From Cryobacterium sp. PH29-G1 (GTDB lineage: Bacteria; Actinomycetota; Actinomycetes; Actinomycetales; Microbacteriaceae), in NCBI RefSeq assembly GCF_030063365.1, contig NZ_JASISY010000005.1:1-64000 (forward strand): DNA of 64,000 bases, written 5' to 3'. Position numbers and translations under genes: made by a program. Each line of letters begins with the position of its first letter. The stretch's first letter is position 1. Positions 10,379-20,472 of this stretch are shown piece by piece. The notes below the pieces were generated by a model. That model did not search any database and had not been told where the DNA came from. It worked only from the letters and a program-made list of their open reading frames with translations.

Positions 10379-11307
10379 TCTGGTACTACCTCCGTGCCGA
10401 TGCCGCTTCCAGTGAAAATTTCGAGCAGGATCGAGTGCGGCACTCGTCCGTCGATGATTGCGGCCTTGGCGACGCCGCCGTCGACCGCGTCGAGGCATGC
10501 TGTCATTTTGGGAATCATGCCCGATTCCAGCTCGGGCAGCAGCGCCCGCAATGAGGCCACATCGATGATCGATACGAGCGAATCCCGGTTGGGCCAGTCG
10601 CGATAGAGCCCCGCGACATCGGTGAGAATCACGAGCTTGGCCGCACCGAGGGCGATGGCGAGGGCGGCCGCAGCGGCGTCGGCGTTGACGTTGAGGGACT
10701 GGCCTGGCACGTCCGTATCGGGTGCGATCGACGAGACCACCGGAATTCGACCGGCCGCAAGCTGCGCGAGCACGGCTTCCGGGTCTACTCCGACAACATC
10801 GCCGACCAGGCCGAGGTCTACCTCTTCGCCGTCGATCAGCACGCCGCGTCGCCGCCCGCGGAACAGGCCGGCGTCTTCACCCGACAATCCGGCGGCGAGA
10901 GGGCCGTGCTGGTTGATGTGGCTGACCAGGTCACGGTTAATCTGGCCGGTGAGCACCATGCGCACCACGTCCATCGCTTCGGGCGTGGTCACCCGGTAGC
11001 CGCCGCGAAACTCGCTCTCAATGCCGAGGCGTTTCAGCATCGCCGAGATCTGCGGGCCACCGCCGTGCACGACGACCGGACGGATGCCGGCATAGCGCAG
11101 GTAGACCATGTCCTCGGCGAACGCGTGCTGCAGTTCTTCGCTGACCATGGCGTTGCCGCCGAACTTCACGACGATGATCTGGTCGTGAAAGCGCTTGAGC
11201 CACGGCAAGGCTTCAATCAGCGTTGCCGCTTTCACGGATGCTTCGGCCGGGCTATTCTCGTCGGCCGCTGCGTGAGCGGCGGCGTCGGGTGTGTCGATGT
11301 CGGTCAT
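10375..11307 (-). CDS. argB: acetylglutamate kinase
   Basis: 310 aa from the ATG at 11307, which lies just past the argJ stop (11310-11312). It phosphorylates N-acetylglutamate, the committed step, which is often feedback-inhibited by arginine. The amino-acid-kinase motifs [11 protein letters not shown] (about 45-55) and [14 protein letters not shown] (about 78-91) are present. The N-terminal ~25 residues are Ala/Asp-rich and poorly conserved. It is coupled to argD by a 4-nt overlap. Confidence 0.96.
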   Translation of the reverse strand: MTDIDTPDAAAHAAADENSPAEASVKAATLIEALPWLKRFHDQIIVVKFGGNAMVSEELQHAFAEDMVYLRYAGIRPVVVHGGGPQISAMLKRLGIESEFRGGYRVTTPEAMDVVRMVLTGQINRDLVSHINQHGPLAAGLSGEDAGLFRGRRRGVLIDGEEVDLGLVGDVVGVDPEAVLAQLAAGRIPVVSSIAPDTDVPGQSLNVNADAAAAALAIALGAAKLVILTDVAGLYRDWPNRDSLVSIIDVASLRALLPELESGMIPKMTACLDAVDGGVAKAAIIDGRVPHSILLEIFTGSGIGTEVVPE

Positions 11308-11309
11308 GA

Positions 11310-12491
11310 TCAGCTCGCGTACGCGCTGTTTTCTTCGACGTAGTCGTGGGTGAGGTCGTTGGTCCACAGCGTGGCCGTTTCGGTGCCAGCGTGCAGGTCA
11401 ATCACGACGGTGACGGCACGTGTGGTGAGGTCGACGAGTTCGCGCGGCTGATCGGGCTCGCCCGCGGTGCAGACCTGCACGCCGTTGATGGCGACATCGA
11501 TGCCATACGGGTCGAACGCCGCGTCCGCCACGGGCACTGTTCCGGCGGCGGCGAGCACGCGTCCCCAGTTCGGGTCGTTGCCGAAGACGGCCGATTTGAA
11601 CAGGTTGCTCCGCGAGACGGCGCGGGCCACTGTGATGGCTTCGTCTTCGGAGACCGCGTTGGTAACCGTGATGGCCACGTCATGGGCGGCGCCCTCGGCG
11701 TCGCCCTGCAGCTGGAGGGTGAGGTCGCGGCAGATCTCGATGAGCGCGGCGGTAAATTCGGGCAGGTCGGCAGCGACACTGCTCGCGCCGGAGCAGAGCA
11801 AGCTCACGGTGTCGTTGGTCGACATGCAGCCGTCGGAATCGAGACGGTCGAAGGTCACTCGGGTTGCAGCGTGCAGCGCCGTGTCGAGTTCGGCCGAGTC
11901 GAGCACGGCGTCGGTCGTGATGACCACGAGCATTGTGGCCAGTCCCGGCGCGAGCATGCCGGCGCCCTTCGCCATCGCGCCGATGCTCCAGCCGGCAGCG
12001 GAAGTATGCGCGGCCTCCTTGGGGCGGGTATCGGTGGTCATGATGGCCTGCGCGGCGAGGAGCCCGGCGGCGGGCGTGGTGGCGGCATCCGTTTTAATGG
12101 CGACGGCGGCGTCCCACACGCCGGCGGTGACGAGGTCGAGGTTGAGCTGCTCCCCGATCAGGCCGGTGGAACAGACCAAAACGTCACCGGAGGAAATTTT
12201 GAGACGCTGCGCGACGGCTTCGGCGGTGGCGTGGGTGGTCTGAAAGCCGATGGAGCCGGTGTAGCAGTTGGCGCCGCCGGAGTTGAGCACGATCGCGCTA
12301 ACGCGGCCGTCGCTCATCACCTGGGTGCTCCAAATAACGGGGTTGGCCTGGCACCGGTTGAGTGTGAACACGGTTGCGGCGTTCTGCAGCGGACCGAGGT
12401 TCTGCACGAGGGCCAGGTCGAGGCCGCCGGACTTTTTCAGGCCGGCGGTAACGCCAGCAGCGGCAAAACCAGCGGGAAGGGTGACACTCAC
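11310..12491 (-). CDS. argJ: bifunctional ornithine acetyltransferase / N-acetylglutamate synthase
   Basis: 393 aa. ArgJ moves the acetyl group from acetylornithine to glutamate, which makes the pathway cyclic; many members also use acetyl-CoA. The [21 protein letters not shown] segment (about 170-190) contains the Ala-Thr autocleavage site whose Thr becomes the nucleophile. The ending ENSAYAS is the common C-terminus. The GTG start overlaps the argC stop (GTGA). Confidence 0.96.
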   Translation of the reverse strand: MSVTLPAGFAAAGVTAGLKKSGGLDLALVQNLGPLQNAATVFTLNRCQANPVIWSTQVMSDGRVSAIVLNSGGANCYTGSIGFQTTHATAEAVAQRLKISSGDVLVCSTGLIGEQLNLDLVTAGVWDAAVAIKTDAATTPAAGLLAAQAIMTTDTRPKEAAHTSAAGWSIGAMAKGAGMLAPGLATMLVVITTDAVLDSAELDTALHAATRVTFDRLDSDGCMSTNDTVSLLCSGASSVAADLPEFTAALIEICRDLTLQLQGDAEGAAHDVAITVTNAVSEDEAITVARAVSRSNLFKSAVFGNDPNWGRVLAAAGTVPVADAAFDPYGIDVAINGVQVCTAGEPDQPRELVDLTTRAVTVVIDLHAGTETATLWTNDLTHDYVEENSAYAS

Positions 12492-13534
12492 GGAGCAACT
12501 CCATTCATGGTCAGACCGAGGGTTTCGGTCAGGCCGAGGGCGATATTGGCGGATTGGATGGCAGCGCCGGCGGTGCCTTTGACGAGATTGTCGATGGCCG
12601 TGATCGTGACGACCCGACCGGCCGCTTCGTCGACGGCCAGTCCGATCAGCGCGGTGTTGGCGCCGAGTACGTCGGCCGTGCGCGGATAATGTCCCGCGGG
12701 AAGCAGGTGCACGAAGGGTTCGTCGGCGTAGGCGCTTTCCCAGGCGGCGCGCACGGCGGCGGTGCTCGTGCCCGGTACGAGCCGGGCGGTCGCCGTCGAG
12801 AGGATGCCGCGCGACATCGGCACGATCACGGGCGTGAACGAGATGGTCGCGTCGGTGCTGCTCCCGGCCCAGCGCAGCGACTGCACGATCTCCGGAATAT
12901 GCCGGTGCGTGCCACCGACCGCGTACGGGTTGGCGGAGCCAAGGATTTCGGCCGCGAGATTGGGCACTTTGAGGCTCTTACCCGCGCCGCTCGGCCCCAC
13001 AGCGAGCACCGCGACGAGGTCCTGTGCTTCGATCACGCCGGCGTGAATACCCGGGGCCAGGCCGAGAGCGACCGTGCTGGCGTTGCAGCCGGGGGCCGCG
13101 ATACGGCGAGCCCCGATCAGACGATCGCGCTGCTTGCCGTTTTGGATGGGAAGTTCGGGCACACCGTAGGTCCAGGCACCGAAATAGTCGCCGCCGTAGA
13201 AGGCCGCCCAGTCGTCGGAATTGTGCAGTCGGTGGTCGGCGCCGCAGTCCACTACGAGCGTGTCGGCCGGCAGGTGCGCGGTGAGCTCACCGGATTTTCC
13301 GTGCGGGAGAGCCACGAAGACGACATCGTGGCCGCTGAGATTCTCCGGCGTCGTGTCGACGAGGGTGAGGTGGGCGAGCGAGCGCAGCGAGGGTTGCACG
13401 TCGACCAGACGCTGCCCGGCGTTGCTGTGCGCGGTGACCGTGCGCACCTCGAATTCGGGGTGCCCGGCGAGCAGCCGCAGCAGTTCTCCGCCCGCATAAC
13501 CGCTCGCGCCCGCCACTGCTACCGAAAAAGCCAT
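12488..13534 (-). CDS. argC: N-acetyl-gamma-glutamyl-phosphate reductase
   Basis: 348 aa NADPH-dependent reductase, the first gene of the arg operon here. The Rossmann motif [17 protein letters not shown] (7-23) and the catalytic Cys in [12 protein letters not shown] are clear. A -10-like TAGGTT lies six bases upstream of the ATG with no Shine-Dalgarno, which would fit a leaderless transcript, but no good -35 is visible. I saw no ARG-box-like operator in front of it. Confidence 0.96.
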   Translation of the reverse strand: MAFSVAVAGASGYAGGELLRLLAGHPEFEVRTVTAHSNAGQRLVDVQPSLRSLAHLTLVDTTPENLSGHDVVFVALPHGKSGELTAHLPADTLVVDCGADHRLHNSDDWAAFYGGDYFGAWTYGVPELPIQNGKQRDRLIGARRIAAPGCNASTVALGLAPGIHAGVIEAQDLVAVLAVGPSGAGKSLKVPNLAAEILGSANPYAVGGTHRHIPEIVQSLRWAGSSTDATISFTPVIVPMSRGILSTATARLVPGTSTAAVRAAWESAYADEPFVHLLPAGHYPRTADVLGANTALIGLAVDEAAGRVVTITAIDNLVKGTAGAAIQSANIALGLTETLGLTMNGVAP

Positions 13535-13645
13535 GTGTTAAACCTAGCGCGGCCCCGGCCGCCTCATTTCCGCCCCCCGCGGCATCCGCGTACCCGTGGC
13601 GCTCTCGCATCGGCAGGCCCCGCGGACGGGTGACGCGGCACAGTA

Positions 13646-13907
13646 ACCCCCCTGCGCGAGTTTTTCGAGACCTGTAACGCCCGCTATGACGGCCTGATTC
13701 CGGCAGAGGCCCTTCGAGCCGCGGGCATGAATTCCCACGCCATTGATTCGCTCCTGAAGCGCGGCGAGCTCGTGCGCGTGCGCCGCGGTTGGTATGCGGT
13801 TGACACCGAGTGGCAGAGGCTGGGTGCCGATGGGCACTACCGGCTCGTCGTGCGGGCGACCGCCGCCCGGGCAGAGCGGGACTGGACCTATTCGCACGAG
13901 TCAACTG
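13646..13907 (+). pseudogene. remnant of an AbiEi-type antitoxin-domain protein (N-terminal part)
   Basis: The frame reads LREFFETCNARYDGLIPAEA from about 13652, then LRAAGMNSHAIDSLLKRGE and VRVRRGWYAVDTEWQR, and breaks off at about 13907 after DWTYSHES. This is the winged-helix N-terminal domain of the many actinobacterial proteins annotated as AbiEi family antitoxin domain-containing. No in-frame ATG, GTG or TTG exists before the ATG at 13727, so the start of the domain is lost. After SHES the frame turns into unrelated sequence and the usual second domain is missing. No partner toxin lies nearby. It is best read as a decayed gene. Confidence 0.6.
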
Positions 13908-14059
13908 CGTCCCCTGGTGAGCGGCTTCGACCGCTGGGGAGGGGCTCTCGCACTCTCACCGCGCGCGTTCCACCGATTCCTGCTCGATCACGGGGTACCT
14001 CGTGCCCCAACCGGGCAGCCCGTCTCCGGACTGCCTCGCGTCCGCAGGTGGCGGCACCG

Positions 14060-14105
14060 GTTTGGGAGGTTGGCACCCGTTCAAACCGGTGGCAACCTCT
14101 CAAAC
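14060..14105. terminator. inverted repeat downstream of pheT (terminator-like)
   Basis: GTTTGGGAGGTTGGCACC (14060-14077) pairs with GGTGGCAACCTCTCAAAC (14088-14105), with 16 of 18 positions complementary, across a 10-nt loop. It lies about 40 nt past the pheT stop. There is no U-run, so termination here would be Rho-linked or depend on stem strength alone. Confidence 0.5.
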
Positions 14106-14145
14106 ACGGGCCGCGAGACAGCGGATACCGCGGGCCGGGCCCCGA

Positions 14146-16749
14146 CTACTCGCGCAGGGTGGCGCCGAAGCGTTGGGCAGCGAGGTCGACCCCGGCGAGG
14201 CGGGCAGCGCTCGCCTCCGCGGCGGTCAGCGTGCGCTCCTCACCGCGAAAACGCAGCGCAAAGGTGAGCGACTTCTGCCCCGACTCCATTCCGGCACCGC
14301 GGTAATCGTCGACCAGCTCGATGCTCTCGAGCAGGTCGCCGGCGCCCTCGGCGACGGCCGCGCGCAGGGCTGCGGCCGGCACGGCCGCAGCGACCACGAG
14401 CGAGAGGTCCTGCGTGGCGGCCGGCATCGTGCGAATCGGCGTGACCGTGAGTTCGCCTTCGGCCTGAACGAACAGGAGCGCGAGGTTGATTTCGGCCACG
14501 GCCACAACCGCGGGCAGGTCATAGTCGTCGGCGACTGCCGGGAGCAGCTCTCCGGCGAAACCGACCGAGACGGTACGTGCGGCGCTGGTGGCGGCGCCGG
14601 GAACGGTGACGAAGAGTTCAGCGGTGCGGCCCGGGTGCATCGCCGGGTGCAGGCCTTGGCGCACCGAGATGCGCACACCCGTGGCCAGCGCCACCTGCTG
14701 CACGGCAGAAAGCGCCGACTGCCAGCCGGTCGCAACGGCAGGCAGGCCCGGCTGATGACGCACGTCGTTTCCGACGAGCACAATTCCCACCAGAAGCGGT
14801 TGCGGCACGATTCCCGCGTTCAACGCTGCTTCGGCTTCGGCGCTCGGACGCGCCGCTCCGGCCGGAAGCACGGGCGTGCCGTAGGTCACCCCGGCTTCGG
14901 GACGAAAGACGAGTCCCTGCTCGTAAATAGCAACATCGACCAGGCCGCGAGAACGATTGCGGTGCGCGATCTGCAGCATGCCCGGCAGCATCGAGGTGCG
15001 CAGGAACGGCGACTCACCGTCAAGCGGGTTGGCGACCTTCACCTGCGCGACCGGCACAGCGGATGCCGCACCCACCGCAGCGACGCCGGCGCCGGCATCA
15101 GCAGCGGTCACGACGGCAGCGCCGAACACGTTATTGGCCTGCTCGGAGACGAAGGGGTAGGTGAGCACCTCGGTGTGTCCGGTCGCCGCGAGGGTCTGTG
15201 CCACCGTGCGGCGCAGCGTCTGCGTGCGCGTGAGGCCGCGGCCCGGAGGCGCAACGGGAAGCACGGACGGAATGCGGTCGTACCCGACGATGCGGGCGAT
15301 TTCTTCGCCCAGGGTCCACTTGTCGGTGAGGTCGGGGCGCCAGGTGGGCGGCGTCACCTGCAGCACACCGCCGATGTCCTCGAGCGAGCACCCGATCTCC
15401 ACGAGGGAATCGCGCACCTCATCGCCGGTGTAGTTCAAACCGATGAGCCCAGACACAAAACCGGTCGGCAAGACGATCGCTGCGGGAGCGGTCGTTTCGT
15501 CATAGTCCGATCCGAGGTCGTCCGCGACTCCCCCGGCAAGGTCGACCAGCAATTGCACCACTCGGGCGGCGGCAACCGCGGCCACCCGCGGGTCGACGCC
15601 GCGTTCGAAACGTTTGCTCGCCTCGCTCGGCAGCTTGTGTCGACGCGCCGAGCGTGCGATCGATACCGGGTCAAAGTTGGCGGCCTCGACGAGCACGTTG
15701 ACCGTCGTTGAACTGATCTCGGTGTTCGCACCGCCCATCACTCCGGCCAGGCCAATCGGCCCGGATTCGTCGGTGATCAGCAGATCTTCGACGCTCAATG
15801 TGCGGCTGACAGCGTCGAGTGTGGTGAATTTCTCACCGGCGACCGCTCGGCGCACGACAATGCCGCCGGCCAGTTTGTCGAGGTCATAACCGTGCAAGGG
15901 CTGGCCGAGCTCAAACATCACATAGTTGGTCACGTCGACGATGAGCGAGATCGAACGGATGCCGACGAGCCCCAGTCGAGCAATCATCCAAGCCGGGGTC
16001 GGCCGGGTCGGATCGACACCGCGCACGACGCGGGTCACGAACACGGACGCACCGGTTCGGTCCCGAATCGGGGCCCGATCATCGATCGTGACCGGAAACC
16101 GGGTGACCGGAGTCACAACGGTGAGCGCCAGCGCGGGGTCACGAAACGGCACACCGGTTGCGTGCGAGTATTCGCGGGCGACGCCACGAATGGAGAAGGC
16201 GTAACCGCGGTCCGGGGTGACGTTGATCTCAACGGCGCTGTCATCCAGGCCGAGCAGAGCAATCGCATCCGTTCCCACCGGGGCGTCGATGCCGAGGTTT
16301 TTCAGCAGCAGAATACCGTCATGCTCGTCGCCGAGACCGAGCTCGCGGGCCGAGGCGATCATGCCGTCGGAGACGTGGCCGTAGGTTTTGCGGGCGGCGA
16401 TGGGGAACGGGCCGGGCAGCGACGCGCCGGGCAGTGTCACGACCACCTTGTCCCCGACGGCGAAGTTGTGCGCGCCGCAGATGATGCCGTGCACGGCGGG
16501 GCCGCCGTCAGCGGCGAGTTCGTCACCCGGCGCAACCCGCACCTGGCACCAGTTGATGGTTTTGCCATTGGTCTGTTCTTCGCCGACGAATTCGAGTACC
16601 TCGCCGACCACGATCGGGCCGGAGACCTCGAAGCGGTGAATGTCTTCTTCTTCGAGGCCGACGCTGACGAGCGCGGCGTGGACGTCTTCCGGCGTGGTGC
16701 CGGGCTCGAGGTCGACGTATTCGCCAAGCCAGCTCAGTGGAACCCGCAT
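14146..16749 (-). CDS. pheT: phenylalanyl-tRNA synthetase beta subunit
   Basis: 867 aa, slightly longer than the usual 800-830. Domains in order: EMAP/tRNA-binding OB fold (about 40-160), the B3/B4 editing domain containing DRGYAFSIRGVAREY (about 180-194), the B5 domain, the catalytic-like core, and a C-terminal FDX-ACB anticodon-binding domain (last ~95 residues). With PheS it forms the alpha2-beta2 enzyme. Its start directly follows or overlaps the pheS stop at 16749-16751, so the two are coupled. Confidence 0.96.
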   Translation of the reverse strand: MRVPLSWLGEYVDLEPGTTPEDVHAALVSVGLEEEDIHRFEVSGPIVVGEVLEFVGEEQTNGKTINWCQVRVAPGDELAADGGPAVHGIICGAHNFAVGDKVVVTLPGASLPGPFPIAARKTYGHVSDGMIASARELGLGDEHDGILLLKNLGIDAPVGTDAIALLGLDDSAVEINVTPDRGYAFSIRGVAREYSHATGVPFRDPALALTVVTPVTRFPVTIDDRAPIRDRTGASVFVTRVVRGVDPTRPTPAWMIARLGLVGIRSISLIVDVTNYVMFELGQPLHGYDLDKLAGGIVVRRAVAGEKFTTLDAVSRTLSVEDLLITDESGPIGLAGVMGGANTEISSTTVNVLVEAANFDPVSIARSARRHKLPSEASKRFERGVDPRVAAVAAARVVQLLVDLAGGVADDLGSDYDETTAPAAIVLPTGFVSGLIGLNYTGDEVRDSLVEIGCSLEDIGGVLQVTPPTWRPDLTDKWTLGEEIARIVGYDRIPSVLPVAPPGRGLTRTQTLRRTVAQTLAATGHTEVLTYPFVSEQANNVFGAAVVTAADAGAGVAAVGAASAVPVAQVKVANPLDGESPFLRTSMLPGMLQIAHRNRSRGLVDVAIYEQGLVFRPEAGVTYGTPVLPAGAARPSAEAEAALNAGIVPQPLLVGIVLVGNDVRHQPGLPAVATGWQSALSAVQQVALATGVRISVRQGLHPAMHPGRTAELFVTVPGAATSAARTVSVGFAGELLPAVADDYDLPAVVAVAEINLALLFVQAEGELTVTPIRTMPAATQDLSLVVAAAVPAAALRAAVAEGAGDLLESIELVDDYRGAGMESGQKSLTFALRFRGEERTLTAAEASAARLAGVDLAAQRFGATLRE

Positions 16750-17876
16750 CAGACCGTCATCCCATACTGCTGGCTGAACCGAATATCGCCCTCGACCATG
16801 TCGTGCATGTCCTTTACGTCATTTCTAAACATCACTGCTCGTTCAACGCCCACACCAAACGCGAACCCGGAATACACCTCGGGGTCGATCCCCGCGGAGC
16901 GCAGCACATTGGCGTGCACCATGCCGCAGCCGCCCCACTCGATCCAGCGTGCACCATCTTTGAAGGTGGGGTGCCACACGTCGAGCTCCGCGCTCGGCTC
17001 GGTGAACGGAAAATAGTTCGGGCGCAGGCGCACCTTGGCTTCGGGGCCGAACAGGGCCTGCACGAAGTGGTCGAGCGTGCCACGCAGGTGAGCCATGGTC
17101 AGGCCCTTGTCGATGGCGATGCCCTCGATCTGGTGGAACACCGGGGTGTGGGTCGCGTCGAGTTCGTCGGTGCGAAAAACTCGCCCGGGCGCGACGACGT
17201 ACACCGGCAATTCCCGGGACAGCAACGCGCGCAGCTGCACGGGCGAGGTCTGGGTGCGCAACACGAGGTGGGCATCCGTGGGTTCTACGAAGAAGGTGTC
17301 CTGCATGGCGCGGGCGGGGTGGTCTTCGTCGAAGTTGAGCCCGTCGAAGTTGAACCATTCACTTTCGAGCTCTGGCCCTTCGGCGACTTCCCACCCCATG
17401 GCCACGAAGACGTCGGCGGCACGCTCACTCAGCAGTGAAATCGGATGGCGAGCCCCGGGCTTCCACGTTGACGCTGCGGCGGTCACATCCACCGTTTCGG
17501 CGAGCAGTCGGGCGGCTGCTTCTGCCGTGCCGATCTCATCTTCGCGAGCGGTCAGCGCCTTAGTGACAGCGCCGCGGGCCTGGCCGACGAGCTTGCCGGC
17601 GGCGGCCTTTTGGTTGCCGGGCACGTTGCGCATGAGCGCGTTCAGCTTCGACAGCGGCGACGACTCGCCGGCGTGCTCGCTGCGCACAACCTTCAGAGCG
17701 GCGGTCGTATCGGCGGCGGCGATGGCCGCCAGCGCGGCGTCAACCGCGGCACTGACGGCGGCTTCGCTGATCAACGGCTCGGCGGGAGCGGATACGTCGG
17801 CGGGAGTTGCCGCCGGATCGGATGCAGCCGGGTCGGGTGGTGTGGTGGGCTCTGGTGGAACACTGGGAACAGACAC
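16749..17876 (-). CDS. pheS: phenylalanyl-tRNA synthetase alpha subunit
   Basis: 375 aa from the GTG at 17876. A longer frame back to 17999 would overlap the upstream permease gene and adds unconserved residues. It is a class II synthetase core: motif 2 is seen in PGRVFRTDELDATHTPVFHQIEG, and motif 3 near the C-terminus in AFGVGVERAVMFRNDVKDM. The first ~60 residues are Ala/Pro-rich, followed by a coiled coil. No strong Shine-Dalgarno precedes the GTG, so the exact start is uncertain. It sits 31 nt after the gluD stop. Confidence 0.94.
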   Translation of the reverse strand: MSVPSVPPEPTTPPDPAASDPAATPADVSAPAEPLISEAAVSAAVDAALAAIAAADTTAALKVVRSEHAGESSPLSKLNALMRNVPGNQKAAAGKLVGQARGAVTKALTAREDEIGTAEAAARLLAETVDVTAAASTWKPGARHPISLLSERAADVFVAMGWEVAEGPELESEWFNFDGLNFDEDHPARAMQDTFFVEPTDAHLVLRTQTSPVQLRALLSRELPVYVVAPGRVFRTDELDATHTPVFHQIEGIAIDKGLTMAHLRGTLDHFVQALFGPEAKVRLRPNYFPFTEPSAELDVWHPTFKDGARWIEWGGCGMVHANVLRSAGIDPEVYSGFAFGVGVERAVMFRNDVKDMHDMVEGDIRFSQQYGMTV

Positions 17877-17907
17877 AAGGCCCAAGTTTAGTGCGTGCCT
17901 CGACCCA

Positions 17908-18819
17908 TTATCTCCCTTGGCCTGGCGTCGGTCCCCCAGCGCCCACGAGGCCGGGCGCACCGTCCAGGTCAGAGTCCTCGTCGGGGGTGAGCGTGACACC
18001 GCCGGCTTTCGCCCCTGTTCGCCGCGCGATGATTCGAGCCGCCCACGAGAGCAGCAGGTTCATCGTGAGGTAAATCGCGAGCACGACGAAGAAAAACGAG
18101 AAAGCATACCTGCTGCCGAAGAAGTTCGTCAGGTTGGCACCGGTGCGCAGGAGCTCTCCGTAGCCGACCACGAACGCGAGCGACGTGTCCTTCAGGAGCA
18201 CGACGAGCTGCGCGATGATGATCGGCAGCATCTGCCGGAAGGCCTGCGGGAATTCGATCCGAAAGCGGGTCGAAATTGGCGTCAGACCGATGGAGAGTCC
18301 CGCCTCGCGCTGCCCGCGGGGTAGCGATGCGATGCCCGCCCGGAGTGCCTCGCCGATGATGGCGCCGTTGTACACCGCGAGGGCTGCGACACCGGCCCAG
18401 AACGAACCGGTCGAGAAGACCAGCAGCATGAACAGCATCATCAGCAGGACAGGCATGCCGCGAACGAACTCGAGCACAATCGTCGCCGGAATCCGGACCC
18501 ACTTCGTTTCGGATGACCGGGCGAAGGAAAAGACGATTCCGAGCACCAGCGCAAACGCGGCAGCGACGGCGGCCATGCGGAGGGTGTTCACGGCCCCCTG
18601 CCCGAGTGTGCGCCACACCTGGACGTCGGAGAAGACATCCCATCGGCTCGCATCCCACAAGCCGGGTTGGACGGCGCCGTTCGCGCTGACTTTGGGCGCT
18701 CCAAGGGCCAGGATCAGCCAGACCAGGCCGCCGATGATGACCACGGCGCCGATCACAGAGATGACCCTCGATCGGATGATGGCCTTCGGGCCGGGAGCGT
18801 CGTAGAGTACCGAGGTCAT
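17908..18819 (-). CDS. gluD: amino-acid (glutamate-type) ABC transporter permease
   Basis: 303 aa. It is a BPD-type permease of the polar amino-acid uptake family, the second of two permeases that form the channel. Hydrophobic segments at about 20-40, 75-100, 125-150, 160-180 and 235-260 match the usual five helices. ALRAGIASLPRGQREAGLSIGLT (about 160-182) is the EAA loop that contacts the ATPase. Its start overlaps the gluC stop (ATGA). The Asp/Gly-rich tail is longer than usual. The symbol follows Corynebacterium gluABCD and is provisional. Confidence 0.88.
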   Translation of the reverse strand: MTSVLYDAPGPKAIIRSRVISVIGAVVIIGGLVWLILALGAPKVSANGAVQPGLWDASRWDVFSDVQVWRTLGQGAVNTLRMAAVAAAFALVLGIVFSFARSSETKWVRIPATIVLEFVRGMPVLLMMLFMLLVFSTGSFWAGVAALAVYNGAIIGEALRAGIASLPRGQREAGLSIGLTPISTRFRIEFPQAFRQMLPIIIAQLVVLLKDTSLAFVVGYGELLRTGANLTNFFGSRYAFSFFFVVLAIYLTMNLLLSWAARIIARRTGAKAGGVTLTPDEDSDLDGAPGLVGAGGPTPGQGR

Positions 18820-19463
18820 CGGAGTACCGCCACCTTCTTCTCGACCCTGGCGGCAATGACACCGAGGGAAACGGTAATAAGCAGGTAGAACGCGGCAACC
18901 GCGAGCAAAATCGCGAGTACTTCGTCACCGCGCACGTTGGTCACCTTGCGCGCGGCACCGAACAACTCGAAGACGAAGAAGGCGCCAGCGACGGAGGTGT
19001 TCTTGGTAAGGGCGATCAAGACGTTGATCAGCGGTGGGATCACCATGCGCACGGCCTGGGGCATGACGATGAAAGAGAGCGTCTGGCCGAATGTCAGGCC
19101 GATGCTGCGGGCCGCCTCCGCCTGTCCGACGTGCACACCGTTGACGCCGGAGCGCAAGGCCTCGGCGATGAACGGCGACGTATAGACGGTCAGCCCGATC
19201 GCGGCCAGCGTGAAGTAGCCGGGCTGGTAGTTCAGGTACGGCAGCAGGACGGCGCAGAAGAACAGGACTAGCGTCAGCGGGGTGTTACGGATGATCTCCG
19301 TATAGACGGTGGCGAATCCGCGGAACGATCCAACCGGCGAGATGCGCAGCCCGGCCACGATGAGGCCGAGCAGCAGCGCCCCGACGCCGGCGATGCCGAG
19401 CAGAGCCAGCGTGTTCCTGAATCCTTCAAGGAAGGTGGGCAGGTTTTCGATAACCGCGTCCAC
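18816..19463 (-). CDS. gluC: amino-acid (glutamate-type) ABC transporter permease
   Basis: 215 aa, the first permease of the pair. IIRNTPLTLVLFF (about 58-70) and the EAA-loop sequence GVNGVHVGQAEAARSIGLTFGQT (about 108-130) are hallmarks of His/Glu/Gln/Arg ABC permeases. It is coupled to gluD by a 4-nt overlap. A 100-nt gap with a stable hairpin separates it from gluB upstream. Confidence 0.88.
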   Translation of the reverse strand: MDAVIENLPTFLEGFRNTLALLGIAGVGALLLGLIVAGLRISPVGSFRGFATVYTEIIRNTPLTLVLFFCAVLLPYLNYQPGYFTLAAIGLTVYTSPFIAEALRSGVNGVHVGQAEAARSIGLTFGQTLSFIVMPQAVRMVIPPLINVLIALTKNTSVAGAFFVFELFGAARKVTNVRGDEVLAILLAVAAFYLLITVSLGVIAARVEKKVAVLR

Positions 19464-19513
19464 GGCTCACTTCCTTCTGTCTTCTGTACGTGCGTCGATC
19501 AAGCAAAACCAAT

Positions 19514-19550
19514 TGGGGCGGTCCGGCCAGGTTGCAGCCGGCCCGCCCCA
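19514..19550 (-). promoter_or_regulatory. stem-loop between gluB and gluC (differential-expression hairpin)
   Basis: TGGGGCGGTCCGGC (19514-19527) pairs with GCCGGCCCGCCCCA (19537-19550) with one mismatch in 14 and a 9-nt loop. It starts just after the gluB stop on the transcript. Hairpins in this position commonly protect the binding-protein mRNA or partly terminate, which raises the binding protein relative to the permeases. Confidence 0.6.
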
Positions 19551-19563
19551 GTCAGCAGGACTG

Positions 19564-20433
19564 TTAGTAACGGTCGACGGCCGGCGGTGTCGGGGTCTTG
19601 AGCACCTTTCCGGCGGTCGCCTCCCACGCGGCTGCCCAGGAACCATCCGTGTAGGACTCCTCGAGCGTGTCGTTGATGAATGCGCGGAACGCGTCATCGC
19701 CCTTCTTCAGTCCGATTCCGTACGGTTCCTGAGTGAAGGGATTGCTGATGACCTCGAATTCGCCCGCGTTCTGGTCGGCAAGGCCGGCCAGAATGACGTT
19801 GTCGGTGGTCACAGCGACGACCTCGCCGCTGCGCAGCGGGGCGAGGCACTTGGAGTAGGCGTCGGTCGTGATCACGTTGTCGGTGTACTCGGCGATGTTC
19901 TTCTCCGAGGTGGAGCCGCTGACGGTGCACACGGGCTTTCCGGTCAAATCTTCCGGTCCAGTGATTTTGTCGGGGTTACCGGCCAGCACGAGCAGGTCCT
20001 GCCCCGCTTCGTAGTACGGCCCCGCGAAGTCGATCTTTTCCTTGCGCACGTCATTGATCGTGTACGTGGCAATGACGATGTCGACCTCGCCGTTCTCGAT
20101 GAACAGCTCGCGGTTGGCCGAGACGGTCTCTTTCCACTTGATGTCGTCGGCTTTGATGCCGAGCTTCGCCGCGATCAGCTTGCCGATTTCGACGTCGAAG
20201 CCGACAGGTTTGTCGTCGGGGCCGAGCAGGCCGAACAGCGGCTGATCAAACTTGGTTCCGATGGTCATGGTGCCCGCCTCGCTCAGTGCGGCCATGGTTG
20301 TGCCGGCTTCAAAGGTGGGGGCCTCCGCGACTGGCGCGGCCGACGGCGAAGTGGCGGAGTCGGTGCAACCGCTCAGCGCGAGCGCGCCCACAAGGCCGAT
20401 GGCCGAAATCAGTAGACCTTTTTTGAGTCTCAT
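19564..20433 (-). CDS. gluB: glutamate-type ABC transporter substrate-binding lipoprotein
   Basis: 289 aa from the ATG at 20433, which has AGGAGAA in front of it; a longer frame to 20469 lacks one. A lipoprotein signal runs to the lipobox ALSGC with Cys23. The body is a family 3 periplasmic-type binding protein: FGLLGPDDKPVGFDVEIGKLIA, WKETVSANRELFIENGEVDI and VCTVSGSTSEKNI are typical ligand-pocket segments. Glutamate or another acidic/polar amino acid is the likely cargo, by context. Confidence 0.9.
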   Translation of the reverse strand: MRLKKGLLISAIGLVGALALSGCTDSATSPSAAPVAEAPTFEAGTTMAALSEAGTMTIGTKFDQPLFGLLGPDDKPVGFDVEIGKLIAAKLGIKADDIKWKETVSANRELFIENGEVDIVIATYTINDVRKEKIDFAGPYYEAGQDLLVLAGNPDKITGPEDLTGKPVCTVSGSTSEKNIAEYTDNVITTDAYSKCLAPLRSGEVVAVTTDNVILAGLADQNAGEFEVISNPFTQEPYGIGLKKGDDAFRAFINDTLEESYTDGSWAAAWEATAGKVLKTPTPPAVDRY

Positions 20434-20472
20434 GGTTCTTCTCCTGCTTGCTGTGGTTTTCCTGCGCACCAG

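Noticed and set aside
13794-14267. A second frame after the antitoxin-domain remnant as a real gene
   Set aside because: Its translation lacks a recognisable domain and it contains a hairpin near its end; it is more likely decayed sequence.
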